A stretch of 64,000 bases of DNA from Streptomyces actuosus (GTDB lineage: Bacteria > Actinomycetota > Actinomycetes > Streptomycetales > Streptomycetaceae), in NCBI RefSeq assembly GCF_016921115.1, contig NZ_JAFFZS010000012.1:1-64000 (forward strand), in the 5' to 3' direction. A program made the translations under genes and the position numbers. Under the pieces are notes generated by a model. That model searched no databases and had not been told where the DNA came from. It worked only from the letters and a program-made list of their open reading frames with translations. Below are positions 43,594 through 52,454 of this stretch, piece by piece. The first letter of the stretch is position 1. Each line of letters begins with the position of its first letter.

Positions 43594-45591
43594 ATGACGT
43601 CGACGCCGAGCGGCGCCCGGCGGGATCTCGACCCGTCGGAAACCACTCAGCTCAGGGTGCCTTCGCACCGGATGAGCACCACCGGAACCTTCCGGCGGAT
43701 CAAACGGACCCTGCCGAGGTACGACTACGAGCACTACAGCCGCCTGGCGGGCCCCCTCACCCAGCCGGAGCGGGGCAAACCGTACACAGTGCAGTACCGC
43801 TCGCTCATCTCCCAGGAGCCGCACCGCATCCGGGTGGCCCTGATGCTGGCCGCCGCCCCGGTGCTGTCGCTGGTCCTGCTGTTCTGGCTGCTCCAGCCGG
43901 AGCACTGGACCGAACGCGACTACCCCTCCTTCGACTTCCTCCCCGCCCTCGACGTCGTCATGCTCGTCTCGATCGGCCTGATCGAGTTCTTCCGCTGCAT
44001 GAACGTGCTGTCCAACGCGCACGCCACGCTGGTCGCCCGCGACCCGGTCCCGGTCGTGCCCGAGACCGGCACCCGCGTCGCCTTCCTCACCTCCTTCGTG
44101 CCCGGCAAGGAGCCGCTGGAGATGGTGACGAAGACGCTGGAGGCCGCGGTGAGGATCCGTCACCGCGGCCTGATGCACGTCTGGCTGCTCGACGAGGGCG
44201 ACGACCCCGAGGTGAAGGCCGTGTGCGAGCGCCTCGGCGTGCACCACTTCTCCCGCAAGGGTGTCGCCGAGTGGAACCGGCCCAAGGGCCCGCACCGCGC
44301 CAAGACCAAGCACGGCAACTACAACGCCTGGCTCGAGGCACACGGCGACGACTACGACTACTTCGCCTCCGTGGACACCGACCACGTGCCGCTGCCCAAC
44401 TACCTGGAGCGGATGCTCGGCTTCTTCCGCGACCCGGACGTCGGCTTCGTCATCGGCCCGCAGGTCTACGGCAACTACGACAACTTCGTCACCAAGGCCG
44501 CAGAGTCGCAGCAGTTCCTCTTCCACGCGCTGATCCAGCGCGCCGGCAACAAGTACGGCGCCCCCATGTTCGTGGGCACCTCCAACGCCGTGCGCATCAA
44601 GGCGCTCAAGCAGATCGGCGGCCTGTACGACTCGATCACCGAGGACATGGCCACCGGCTTCGAGATCCACCGCCACAAGAACCCGGCGACGGGCCGCAAG
44701 TGGAAGTCGGTGTACACCCCGGACGTGCTCGCCGTCGGCGAGGGCCCGGCCGCCTGGACGGACTTCTTCACCCAGCAGATGCGCTGGTCCCGCGGAACGT
44801 ACGAGACGATCCTCAAGCAGTACTGGAAGGGCTGGTACTCGCTGCCGCCGGGCAAGCTCTTCAACTACACCATGATGATCATCTTCTACCCGATGTCGGC
44901 CCTCAACTGGATTCTCGCCGCGCTCAGTTGCGCGCTGTTCCTGGGTCTGGGTGCCTCGGGTGTGAACATCGACCCCACCGTGTGGCTGATGCTCTACGGC
45001 AACGCCTCCGCCCTCCAGATCGGCCTGTACATCTGGAACCGCCGCCACAACGTCTCGCCGCACGAGCCGGAGGGCTCCGGAGGTGTGGCCGGCATGGTGA
45101 TGTCCGCGCTGTCCGCACCGCTGTACGCCAAGGCGCTGATCGACTCCGTGCTGCGCCGCAAGAGCAAGTTCGTGGTGACCCCCAAGGGCGACTCCGCCAG
45201 CCCGGACACCTGGTTCGGGACGTTCCGGTACCACTGGTACTTCATCGCCGTCTTCGGCGCCTCGGTCGTCGCCGGCTTCGTCCTCGGGCACTCCCACCCG
45301 GCGATGATCACCTGGGCCGTGTTCGCCATGCTGATCACCGCCTTCCCGGTCTTCGTCTGGCGGCACGAGCTGCGCGAGGCGCAGAAGAAGTCCGCCGCCA
45401 CGGAACCGCCGCACGCCGTCGCAGCGTCGACGCCGGGGACGGCGGGGCAGGTGCCCGGCTCCTACGCCCCGCACGGCGCCGCACCGCACGGGCCCGCGCC
45501 GCAGCCCGGCTGGGCCGCCGGCGGCCCGGACGCGGGCAACGACCAGACCATGCAGATCGCCCTTGGTGGACTTGGGGGACGTAAGGAATGA
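43594..45591 (+). CDS. cslA: Cellulose synthase-like glycosyltransferase CslA
   Basis: 665 aa GT2 processive synthase. Cytoplasmic N-terminus of about 75 residues, two membrane helices (about 84-105 and 118-138), a catalytic domain with DxD (Asp261-Thr-Asp263), the TED motif (ITEDMATGFE) and QxxRW (Gln394-Trp398, TQQMRWSRG), then further membrane helices. No c-di-GMP-binding PilZ domain. CslA makes a beta-(1,4)-glucan-like polymer at hyphal tips needed for morphogenesis. The Pro/Gly/His-rich C-terminal tail is disordered. Its stop overlaps the glxA ATG (ATGA). Confidence 0.93.
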   Translation: MTSTPSGARRDLDPSETTQLRVPSHRMSTTGTFRRIKRTLPRYDYEHYSRLAGPLTQPERGKPYTVQYRSLISQEPHRIRVALMLAAAPVLSLVLLFWLLQPEHWTERDYPSFDFLPALDVVMLVSIGLIEFFRCMNVLSNAHATLVARDPVPVVPETGTRVAFLTSFVPGKEPLEMVTKTLEAAVRIRHRGLMHVWLLDEGDDPEVKAVCERLGVHHFSRKGVAEWNRPKGPHRAKTKHGNYNAWLEAHGDDYDYFASVDTDHVPLPNYLERMLGFFRDPDVGFVIGPQVYGNYDNFVTKAAESQQFLFHALIQRAGNKYGAPMFVGTSNAVRIKALKQIGGLYDSITEDMATGFEIHRHKNPATGRKWKSVYTPDVLAVGEGPAAWTDFFTQQMRWSRGTYETILKQYWKGWYSLPPGKLFNYTMMIIFYPMSALNWILAALSCALFLGLGASGVNIDPTVWLMLYGNASALQIGLYIWNRRHNVSPHEPEGSGGVAGMVMSALSAPLYAKALIDSVLRRKSKFVVTPKGDSASPDTWFGTFRYHWYFIAVFGASVVAGFVLGHSHPAMITWAVFAMLITAFPVFVWRHELREAQKKSAATEPPHAVAASTPGTAGQVPGSYAPHGAAPHGPAPQPGWAAGGPDAGNDQTMQIALGGLGGRKE

Positions 45592-47525
45592 AAGACCAGG
45601 CCGGCCGCCGTCGCGTCCGTCGACTCGCGATAGGCACGGCGGTGGTACTCGCGCTGGCCGGGATGAACGGGCCGTGGCTGTACCGTTTCAGCACCGAGAA
45701 ATACCACCAGTACCAGATCAACAGACCCGAGTACAAAGCCGACAACGGCCACTGGCAGGTCATCGAGTTCCCGAAGGAGTTCCGGCAGAACACCATCCAC
45801 GCGGCCCTGCTGCACACCGGCAAGATCCTGATGGTCGCGGGCTCGGGCAACAACCAGGACAACAAGGACGCCAAGAAGTACGACACCCGGATCTGGGATC
45901 CGGTCAAGGGCACCATCAAGAAGGTGCCCACGCCCAACGACTTCTTCTGCACCGGCCACACCCAGCTGGCCAACGGCAACCTGCTCATCGCGGGCGGCAC
46001 CCGGCGCTACGAGAAGCTGAAGGGCAACGTCAAGAAGGCCGGCGGCCTGATGATCGTCCACAACGAGAACCCGGACAAGCCGATCACCCTGCCCGCGGGC
46101 ACCAAGTTCACCGGCCGGGACAACGGCAAGACGTTCGTCTCCAAGGACCCGGTGCTCGTGCCGCGCGCGAAGAAGGTCTTCGACAAGCAGACCGGCACCT
46201 GGCTGCGCAACGACCCCGGCTACGGCCGCATCTACGTCGAGGCCCAGCAGGAGGGCGCCGAGTACGAGACCGGCACCGAGGACAACTACCGCGTCCAGGG
46301 GCTGACCGGCGTCGACGCCCGCAACACCTACGGCATCGCGCAGAAGCTCGCCCTCGACAAGAAGGACTTCCAGGGCATCCGCGACGCCTACGAGTTCGAC
46401 CCGGTCGCCGAGCGGTACATCAAGGTCGACCCGATGAACGAGGCGCGCTGGTACCCGACGCTCACCACACTGAGCGACGGCAGGATCCTCAGCGTCTCCG
46501 GCCTCGACGACATCGGGCAGATCGTGCCCGGCAAGAACGAGATCTTCGACCCGAAGACCAAGAAGTGGACGTACACGGGGAAGCAGATGCAGTTCCCCAC
46601 GTACCCGGCGCTGTTCCTGATGCAGAACAGCAAGATCTTCTACTCGGGGTCGAACGCCGGCTACGGCCCGGACGACGTCGGCCGTGACCCGGGCGTCTGG
46701 GACCTGGACACCTACACGTTCACCAAGGTGCCCGGCCTGAGCGACCCCGACCAGATGGAGACCTCGGGGACGGTGCTGCTGCCGCCGGCACAGGACGAGA
46801 AATACCTGGTCATCGGCGGCGGCGGAGTCGGCGAGTCCAAGAAGTCCACCAACCGGACCCGCCTGGTCGACCTCAAGGAGAAGAACCCCCGCTTCGTGGA
46901 CGGGCCCACGCTGGACAAGGGAACCCGCTACCCGCAGTCGTCGGTCCTGCCCGACGACACGGTGCTGGTCTCCGGCGGCTCGGAGGACTACCGGGGGCGC
47001 AGCGAGTCCAACATCCACGAGGCGCGGATCTACCACCCGGACACCAACAGCTTCGAGCGGGTCGCCGACCCCAACGTGGGCCGCAACTACCACTCCGGCT
47101 CGATCCTGCTGCCCGACGGCCGCGTGATGTTCTTCGGCTCCGACTCGCTGTACGGCGACAAGGCCAACACCAAGCCCGGCACGTTCGAGCAGCGTGTGGA
47201 GATCTACACGCCGCCGTACCTGTACCACGGCTCGCGGCCCTCTCTCGGTGAGGGGCCGCAGACCGTCGAGCGCGGCGGGTCCGCCACCTTCCCCACCCGG
47301 CACGCCGCGTCCATCAGGACGGCCCGGCTGATCCGGCCGAGCGCCACCACGCACGTCACCGACGTCGACCAGCGGTCCATCGCCCTGGAGCTGAAGAAGA
47401 CGCAGAACGGCGTGACGGTCACCGTGCCGAAGAACCGGAACCTGGTGCCGTCCGGCTGGTACATGCTGTTCGTGACCGACGACCAGGGGACGCCGAGCAA
47501 GGCGCAGTGGGTCAAGGTCCCCTGA
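45588..47525 (+). CDS. glxA: Copper radical oxidase GlxA (galactose oxidase-like)
   Basis: 645 aa. N-terminal membrane anchor (about 14-33), a kelch-type propeller and a C-terminal Ig-like domain. By comparison with galactose oxidase, the Tyr-Cys cofactor is Cys121 (FFCTGHTQLANG) and Tyr288 (ARWYPTLTTLSDGR), the copper ligands are Tyr500-His501 (GRNYHSGSILLPDG) and His588 (SATTHVTDVDQR). It oxidises a terminal alcohol of the CslA-made glycan outside the membrane, aiding its deposition. Translationally coupled to cslA. Confidence 0.93.
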   Translation: MKDQAGRRRVRRLAIGTAVVLALAGMNGPWLYRFSTEKYHQYQINRPEYKADNGHWQVIEFPKEFRQNTIHAALLHTGKILMVAGSGNNQDNKDAKKYDTRIWDPVKGTIKKVPTPNDFFCTGHTQLANGNLLIAGGTRRYEKLKGNVKKAGGLMIVHNENPDKPITLPAGTKFTGRDNGKTFVSKDPVLVPRAKKVFDKQTGTWLRNDPGYGRIYVEAQQEGAEYETGTEDNYRVQGLTGVDARNTYGIAQKLALDKKDFQGIRDAYEFDPVAERYIKVDPMNEARWYPTLTTLSDGRILSVSGLDDIGQIVPGKNEIFDPKTKKWTYTGKQMQFPTYPALFLMQNSKIFYSGSNAGYGPDDVGRDPGVWDLDTYTFTKVPGLSDPDQMETSGTVLLPPAQDEKYLVIGGGGVGESKKSTNRTRLVDLKEKNPRFVDGPTLDKGTRYPQSSVLPDDTVLVSGGSEDYRGRSESNIHEARIYHPDTNSFERVADPNVGRNYHSGSILLPDGRVMFFGSDSLYGDKANTKPGTFEQRVEIYTPPYLYHGSRPSLGEGPQTVERGGSATFPTRHAASIRTARLIRPSATTHVTDVDQRSIALELKKTQNGVTVTVPKNRNLVPSGWYMLFVTDDQGTPSKAQWVKVP

Positions 47526-47538
47526 CGGTGGAGAACGT

Positions 47539-47567
47539 GGGGCGCCCTTCCGTCGGGAGGGCGCCCC
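47539..47567. terminator. Bidirectional terminator between glxA and cslZ
   Basis: GGGGCGCCCT/AGGGCGCCCC stem with a 9-nt loop lies between the two convergent stop codons. Confidence 0.8.
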
Positions 47568-47573
47568 TCGGTG

Positions 47574-48581
47574 TCAGCGCGAGGCCTTGGCCAGCTTCAG
47601 GGCGTAGTCCGGCCACCACTGCCCGGCCTTCGGGCCGCCCTTGCACTCGCCGTCGGACTCCCCCGGCCGCTTCACCCACAGATAGGCGTCGACGAGCGGG
47701 TCCGCCGTCTTCGTCGTCGGGGGCTCGCCGAGGGCCCGGCCGGGCGGGTTGCACCAGCGCTCGTCCGGATCGCCGTCCGTGTAGGGGCCGTTGCCGTTGC
47801 GGCTGGTGTCGATGACGAAGTGCTTGCCGCCGACCTTCGCGGACAGCCGCTTGCCGTAGGCGACGGAGTCCCGCGTGGAGTAGAAGTTGGAGACGTTCAC
47901 CGCGAAGCCGTCGGCTCGGTCGACGCCCGCCCGGCGCAGCGGCTCGAAGATCTGGTCGGGATGGCCCCAGCCGGCGTTGCCGGCGTCGAGGTAGACCTTG
48001 GTCCTCTTCAGCGACTTCAGCGTCTTGACGGCGTCCTTGAGGAGGTCGTAGCGCTCCTCGTGGAACTCGTCCGGGGTGCACCCGTCCACCAGGTGCAGCA
48101 CGGCGTCCGGTTCCAGGATCACCGTGGCGGGGCGGTCCCCGATGCCGCGGGCGACCGCCGCGACCCAGGTGCGGTAGGCGTCGCCGTCGGCGGCGCCGCC
48201 CTGCGAGTACTGGCCGCAGTCCCGGTGCGGGATGTCGTAGAGGACGAGCAGGGCGGTCCGTCCGGCCTTGTCGGCGGCCTCGGTGAACCCGCGTGCCTCC
48301 TGCTCCGGGTTCTCCGGGCCGATCCACTCGCCGGTCGGCTGCGCGGCGATCTTGCGGATCTGTTCCGCCTCGTCCTTCTTGCCGCGCTGGACATAGGCGG
48401 CCACCTGCTGGGCCGCGTTGCCGCTGGGATTGACCCAGAACGGGTCGGCCTCCCTGGGCTGCTGGGTGATCCCGGCGTCCGCGCCGTCCCCCGTGGTCTT
48501 CCCGCCGCCGTCCCCGGAGGAACAACCGGCGAGCAGCAGTGCCGCCCCCAGCACCGCCGCCGCCCCCCTCGTGCCGTGCAT
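47574..48581 (-). CDS. cslZ: GH6 endoglucanase-like lipoprotein CslZ
   Basis: 335 aa. Lipoprotein signal with LAGC lipobox and a Gly/Asp-rich linker. GH6 features: ALLVLYDIPHRDCGQYSQGG (catalytic-region Asp and conserved Cys), TVILEPDAVLHLVDGC and the C-terminal WVKRPGESDGEC. Convergent with glxA. In the CslA-GlxA-CslZ system it is thought to trim or release the glucan outside the cell. It could also act as a general cellulase. Confidence 0.87.
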   Translation of the reverse strand: MHGTRGAAAVLGAALLLAGCSSGDGGGKTTGDGADAGITQQPREADPFWVNPSGNAAQQVAAYVQRGKKDEAEQIRKIAAQPTGEWIGPENPEQEARGFTEAADKAGRTALLVLYDIPHRDCGQYSQGGAADGDAYRTWVAAVARGIGDRPATVILEPDAVLHLVDGCTPDEFHEERYDLLKDAVKTLKSLKRTKVYLDAGNAGWGHPDQIFEPLRRAGVDRADGFAVNVSNFYSTRDSVAYGKRLSAKVGGKHFVIDTSRNGNGPYTDGDPDERWCNPPGRALGEPPTTKTADPLVDAYLWVKRPGESDGECKGGPKAGQWWPDYALKLAKASR

Positions 48582-48737
48582 CCAGCTCCCCCTCGGAGTG
48601 TGTTCCGTGGCTCAATGCTGACACACACCCCGCGGCGTCCACGATGCAGGCCGGGACGGTGTCGGCCGACTGTTACAGCGTGCGGCCCCGGGGTAAGTGG
48701 CGCGTACAACGGCGTCGGGCGGGAAGGGCGGCGGACG

Positions 48738-49547
48738 GTGGACCGGCACATCCCCCTGGAGATCCGGCTGGCGGCGGCACTGGTGGAGGCGGCCGACACC
48801 CTCGACGACGGCTTCGACACCGGGCGGTATCTCCAGCGGATCTCCGACCACTGCGTGGACCTGCTGTCGGCCCGGGCGGCGGGGGTGATGCTGATCGGCT
48901 CCGGGGGGCCGGCGGCCCTGGCGGGCAGCAGCCGGCACCAGGAGACGGCCCTCGACCTGCTGCGCGCCCAGCACCGCGGCGGACCCTGCCGGGACAGCTG
49001 CGTCACCGGCCGGCCCGTTCCGCCGGTCTCCATCCGGGACGCCCACACGGACGCCCGCTGGCCGCACTTCACCGAGCGGGCGCTGGCGCACGAGGTGGCG
49101 GCGACGTTCGCGGTGCCGCTGCGGCACCGGGGCACCCTGCTCGGCGCGCTCAACGTGTTCGCCCCGGCGCTGCCCGGCGCCCCGGCATCCGACGGGCCGG
49201 CGCAGCTGCGGGTGACGCAGGCGCCGGCCGACGCCGCCGCGGTGGGGCTGCACAACCGCCGCGCCTTCGCCGAGTACCGCGCGCTGTCGCGGCAGTTGCA
49301 GCGGGCCCTGTCCACCAGGATCCGGATCGAGCAGGCCAAGGGCATGCTCTCCGAGCGCTGGGGGACGACCGCGGACGAGGCGTTCGCGGCGCTGCGGCGA
49401 CATGCGCGGCGCCGCCGGGTGCCGCTGGACGAGGTGGTGCTGGCGGTCGTCGAGCGGACCGCGGACGACGCGGAACTCAACCGGGAAGCCCGGTACGGCC
49501 GGAACGGGGACCGACGGGACCCGGGCTTGCCGGGCGGGCCCGCTTGA
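48738..49547 (+). CDS. GAF-ANTAR regulator
   Basis: 269 aa. GAF domain (about 15-160: DTLDDGFDTGRYLQRISDHCVDLLSARAAGVMLI, in parts) and a C-terminal ANTAR RNA-binding domain (about 190-245: ALSTRIRIEQAKGMLSERWG, AFAALRRHARRRRVPLDEVV). ANTAR proteins usually bind paired hairpins in leader RNA to prevent termination. GTG start chosen at VDRHIPLEIRL. No obvious target leader nearby. A charged tail (RYGRNGDRRDPG) ends the protein. Confidence 0.85.
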   Translation: MDRHIPLEIRLAAALVEAADTLDDGFDTGRYLQRISDHCVDLLSARAAGVMLIGSGGPAALAGSSRHQETALDLLRAQHRGGPCRDSCVTGRPVPPVSIRDAHTDARWPHFTERALAHEVAATFAVPLRHRGTLLGALNVFAPALPGAPASDGPAQLRVTQAPADAAAVGLHNRRAFAEYRALSRQLQRALSTRIRIEQAKGMLSERWGTTADEAFAALRRHARRRRVPLDEVVLAVVERTADDAELNREARYGRNGDRRDPGLPGGPA

Positions 49548-49975
49548 GGGCGTCCCGGGCGCGGGGCAGGTCCCGACGGGCGTGGCCGGGACGGGCTCGC
49601 GCCGCGTTCCCGCCGCCCCCGCCCGCGCTCCCGCCGTGCCGTGCGCGGTGGCGGACGGTTCGCGGCGGCCCGGCCCCGAGCGGCGGCGGGGCGACCTGTG
49701 CGGATCACGCAGCGCGTCGGGACGGGGACTTGACGTCACATCACCCCTGGGCCCGGGGCGCCCGTTCGTTCTAGAGTCGGGTCCACGGCCCCAGTCCCCG
49801 GCCGGTGGTTCACTCACCGTTGCCCGTCCATGCCTCCCGCGCCGACCGCCGGGTTACTCCCGCAGCCCGAGCGCGCGCGGTCGAGGACCGGCCCGGTCGG
49901 TGGTCTCGGGGGGGGGCGGGCTGCCGGCCGGGCCGCGTGCGCCGACGGCACGGTCGGGCCGCTGTACGGCCCCCG
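49548..49975. other. Intergenic region between convergent genes
   Basis: About 430 bp of GC-rich DNA between convergent genes. A TTGACG (about 49733) and TAGAGT (about 49774) are present but about 35 bp apart, too far for a promoter. No gene seen. Confidence 0.4.
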
Positions 49976-50641
49976 TCACGCACTCGTCCCCGTCAGGTAG
50001 GCCGACACGATCACGTTCGCCGTGTAGGCGTGGCCGGTCCGGTCGAAGATGCCTCCGCAGGTGATGAGGCGGAGTTCGGCGCGGCCGGCCCGGCGGGTGC
50101 CGTAGGCCCGGTGGGCGTCGAAGCGGTCGCGGGGGACGACGTCGACGGCGTCGACGGTGAACTCGGCGACCTTCCCGTCGTCGCGGACGACGCGGACGGT
50201 ACGGCCCGGCACGAGTGTGCTGAGCTTGTAGAAGACGGCGGGCCGGGTCTCGGTGTCGACGTGCCCGACCATCAGCGCGGTCCCGGCGGCCCCGGGCCGC
50301 ACTCCGCCCGCGTACCAGCCCACCACGGCCGCCTGGTCGAACGGCGGCGGGTCGATCGCGCCGTCGCCGTCGAGGCCGCGTGCCACGACCGGCGCCTGCA
50401 CGCCGAGGACGGGGATGTCGATGCGCTGCGGCAGCGCGGCCGGCAGAGGCTGTGCGGGAGGCGGCAGTTCGACGTCGCCGGGACGCCCGACGGCCGCCAC
50501 GTCACCGGCGGCCCGCGCGGACGCCCCGGACCGGCCACCGGTGACCTCGCTCCCCCACATCCACAGCCCGAGCAGCAGCACCGCCCAGGCCAGGCCGGTC
50601 AGCAGCCGCCCGGTGCCGGCGTGACGTTCGCTGTCGGCCAT
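49976..50641 (-). CDS. Class F sortase
   Basis: 221 aa. One N-terminal membrane anchor (about 12-32), then the sortase domain: IDIPVLGVQAPV, GWYAGGVRPGAAGTALMVGHVD (catalytic His), FYKLSTLVPGRTVRV and LRLITCGG (catalytic Cys), with a later Arg in the C-terminal part (FDRTGHAYTANVIV). Actinobacterial class F sortases lack the usual lipid-II pilin context. It lies 2 bp from the membrane-anchored secreted protein upstream, so the two are co-transcribed and that protein is the likely partner or substrate. Confidence 0.87.
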   Translation of the reverse strand: MADSERHAGTGRLLTGLAWAVLLLGLWMWGSEVTGGRSGASARAAGDVAAVGRPGDVELPPPAQPLPAALPQRIDIPVLGVQAPVVARGLDGDGAIDPPPFDQAAVVGWYAGGVRPGAAGTALMVGHVDTETRPAVFYKLSTLVPGRTVRVVRDDGKVAEFTVDAVDVVPRDRFDAHRAYGTRRAGRAELRLITCGGIFDRTGHAYTANVIVSAYLTGTSA

Positions 50642-50643
50642 GG

Positions 50644-51180
50644 TCAGTCCGTCCTGCGGCTCCGGCGGGTGCTGCGGAGCGCCACGGCCACGGCGGCCAC
50701 GCCGGCCAGGACCAGCCCGGTGACGGCCTGGGCGGTGCCGGGCCCGTGGGCGCGGGCCTCGGACGCGGCCAGCCGCGCAGTGCCGCCGCCGCCCGCGGGG
50801 ACGGGCGCGACGGGGGACTCGGGCACCTCCGCCGGATGCGGACGGCCGGACCGCTCCACGACGGTGATGCGCCCCTTGATCGTGAAGTCGGCGCAGGTGA
50901 TTCTCACGTCGTAGGCGCCGGGATCGATCGAGGAGCGGACCTTGGTCTCCCCGGCGAGTGTGCCGTCGGTGCCGGCGAGGTGGACGTCGGCGACGAACGC
51001 CGTGGACACCGCCGTCGCCGTTCTGCCGGAGCAGCCGCTCACCCTCAGCGCGACGTCGGCCCCGGCGACGGGCGAGGACGGGCTCACGGAGACCCCGCCG
51101 CCGTTCGACGCGTATGCCGTCGGGGTGAACGCCGCGAGGGCGGCGGCTGTTGCACAGAGAGTGAGCTTTCGTCGACCCAT
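50644..51180 (-). CDS. Secreted membrane-anchored protein, partner of the class F sortase
   Basis: 178 aa. Signal peptide (1-24, YASN cleavage region), a beta-rich domain of about 95 residues with Cys in VSGCSGRTAT and ITCADFTIKG that could form a disulfide, a Pro/Gly linker, a C-terminal membrane helix (AQAVTGLVLAGVAAVAVAL) and a basic tail RSTRRSRR. This resembles a sortase substrate layout, but no clear LPxTG/LAxTG motif is present before the helix. Its ribosome site is within a hairpin (51188-51203). Confidence 0.8.
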   Translation of the reverse strand: MGRRKLTLCATAAALAAFTPTAYASNGGGVSVSPSSPVAGADVALRVSGCSGRTATAVSTAFVADVHLAGTDGTLAGETKVRSSIDPGAYDVRITCADFTIKGRITVVERSGRPHPAEVPESPVAPVPAGGGGTARLAASEARAHGPGTAQAVTGLVLAGVAAVAVALRSTRRSRRTD

Positions 51181-51187
51181 GGTGTAC

Positions 51188-51203
51188 CTCCAGTTATCTG
51201 GAG
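51188..51203 (-). promoter_or_regulatory. Hairpin masking the ribosome-binding site
   Basis: In the mRNA of the 50644-51180 gene, CTCCAG pairs with CTGGAG around a 4-nt loop; the second arm is part of the CTGGAGG Shine-Dalgarno sequence 7 bases before the ATG. Confidence 0.5.
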
Positions 51204-51331
51204 GGTCCTCCCCGGTGCATGGCGCCGCATCCGCTGGGGGACGCGGCTACGCCGTACGGGTTGTGGCAGGTTTCGGGCCCGCGCCGCGGTTCCCGGGCCC
51301 GGGCCGCAGGTCACGGGCCCGGACCCGGGGC

Positions 51332-52111
51332 TCAGATGCGGTCGACCAGGTCCGCGATCGAGTCCACGACGGTCGACGGCCGGTAGGGGAAGTCCTCCAC
51401 CTGCTCGGGCCGGGTCAGGCCGGTGAGCACGAGGAAGGTCTGCATGCCGGCCTCCATGCCGGCCAGCACGTCGGTGTCCATCCGGTCGCCGATCATCGCG
51501 CTGGTCTCGGAGTGGGCGCCGATCGCGTTCAGGCCGGTCCGCATCATCAGCGGGTTGGGCTTGCCCGCGAAGTAGGGCTGCTTGCCGGTGGCCTTGGTGA
51601 TCAGCGCGGCGACGGCGCCGGTCGCCGGCAGGGGGCCCTCGGTGGAGGGGCCGGTCTCGTCGGGGTTGGTGCAGATGAACCGGGCACCGCCGTTGATGAG
51701 GCGGACCGCCTTCGTCATGGCCTCGAAGGAGTAGGTGCGGGTCTCGCCGAGGACCACGTAGTCGGGCTCGTGGTCGGTGAGGATGTATCCGATGTCGTGG
51801 AGCGCCGTGGTCAGGCCGGCCTCGCCGATGACGTAGGCGCTGCCGCCGGGGCGCTGGTCGTCGAGGAACTTCGCCGTGGCCAGGGCCGAGGTCCAGATGT
51901 TGTCGATCGGCACGTCCAGGCCCATGCGGGTCAGGCGGGCGTGCAGGTCGCGCGGCGTGTAGATGGAGTTGTTGGTCAGCACCAGGAAGGGCTTGCCGGA
52001 CTCGCGCAGCTTCTTCAGGAAGGCCTCGGCGCCGGGGATGGGGACGCCTTCGTGGATGAGCACACCGTCCATGTCGGTGAGCCACGATGCGACGGGCTTG
52101 CGTTCTGCCAT
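51332..52111 (-). CDS. HAD-IIA (NagD-like) phosphatase
   Basis: 259 aa. HAD motif I SWLTDMDGVLIHEG (Asp-Met-Asp), motif II LVLTNNS, motif III Lys in YFAGKPNPLMM and motif IV IGDRMDTDV are intact. The C2A cap identifies the NagD/NagD-like class, acting on small phosphate esters such as nucleotide or sugar phosphates. Start at 52111. Monocistronic. Confidence 0.9.
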   Translation of the reverse strand: MAERKPVASWLTDMDGVLIHEGVPIPGAEAFLKKLRESGKPFLVLTNNSIYTPRDLHARLTRMGLDVPIDNIWTSALATAKFLDDQRPGGSAYVIGEAGLTTALHDIGYILTDHEPDYVVLGETRTYSFEAMTKAVRLINGGARFICTNPDETGPSTEGPLPATGAVAALITKATGKQPYFAGKPNPLMMRTGLNAIGAHSETSAMIGDRMDTDVLAGMEAGMQTFLVLTGLTRPEQVEDFPYRPSTVVDSIADLVDRI

Positions 52112-52454
52112 GTGCTGCGTCTCCTGGCGATGTACGTCAGACCGGAGCGGACACCGGACTGGGAATACCGGACTGGGGCGCCGGAACCACGGCGTACCGA
52201 CGCCGCACAGCCTAGTGCCGCGGCAGGCAACGTTCGCCCGTCGAGGAGCGGCGTCCGGTGCGTGCTCCCGGTGTGCCGGCCGGAAGCCCTCGTACGGGAT
52301 GTACTCGGGCTTTCGTCCGGTGCAGCGAGAGTGCGTGCCGGGCGTCGCGACGGGGCGAACGTCGCCCGGTGCGGCACTGGTCAGGACGGGCTGATCCGTA
52401 CCCCGTCGATCACCGGGTACCCGTTGTCGCCGCCGGCGCGGCGGAAGCGGACGG
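52112..52454. other. Intergenic, no gene seen
   Basis: About 340 bp upstream of the HAD gene and downstream of the LARTG-protein gene. Open frames here are Arg/Ser/Pro-rich shadows. No recognised site. Confidence 0.4.

Noticed and set aside
43039..45489. An 816-codon open frame on the minus strand
   Set aside because: It runs antisense to cslA and through the tRNA terminator region; composition is Val/Gly/His-rich shadow.
49733..49780. TTGACG and TAGAGT as a promoter
   Set aside because: The elements are about 35 bp apart, twice the workable spacing, and no gene starts downstream on that strand.
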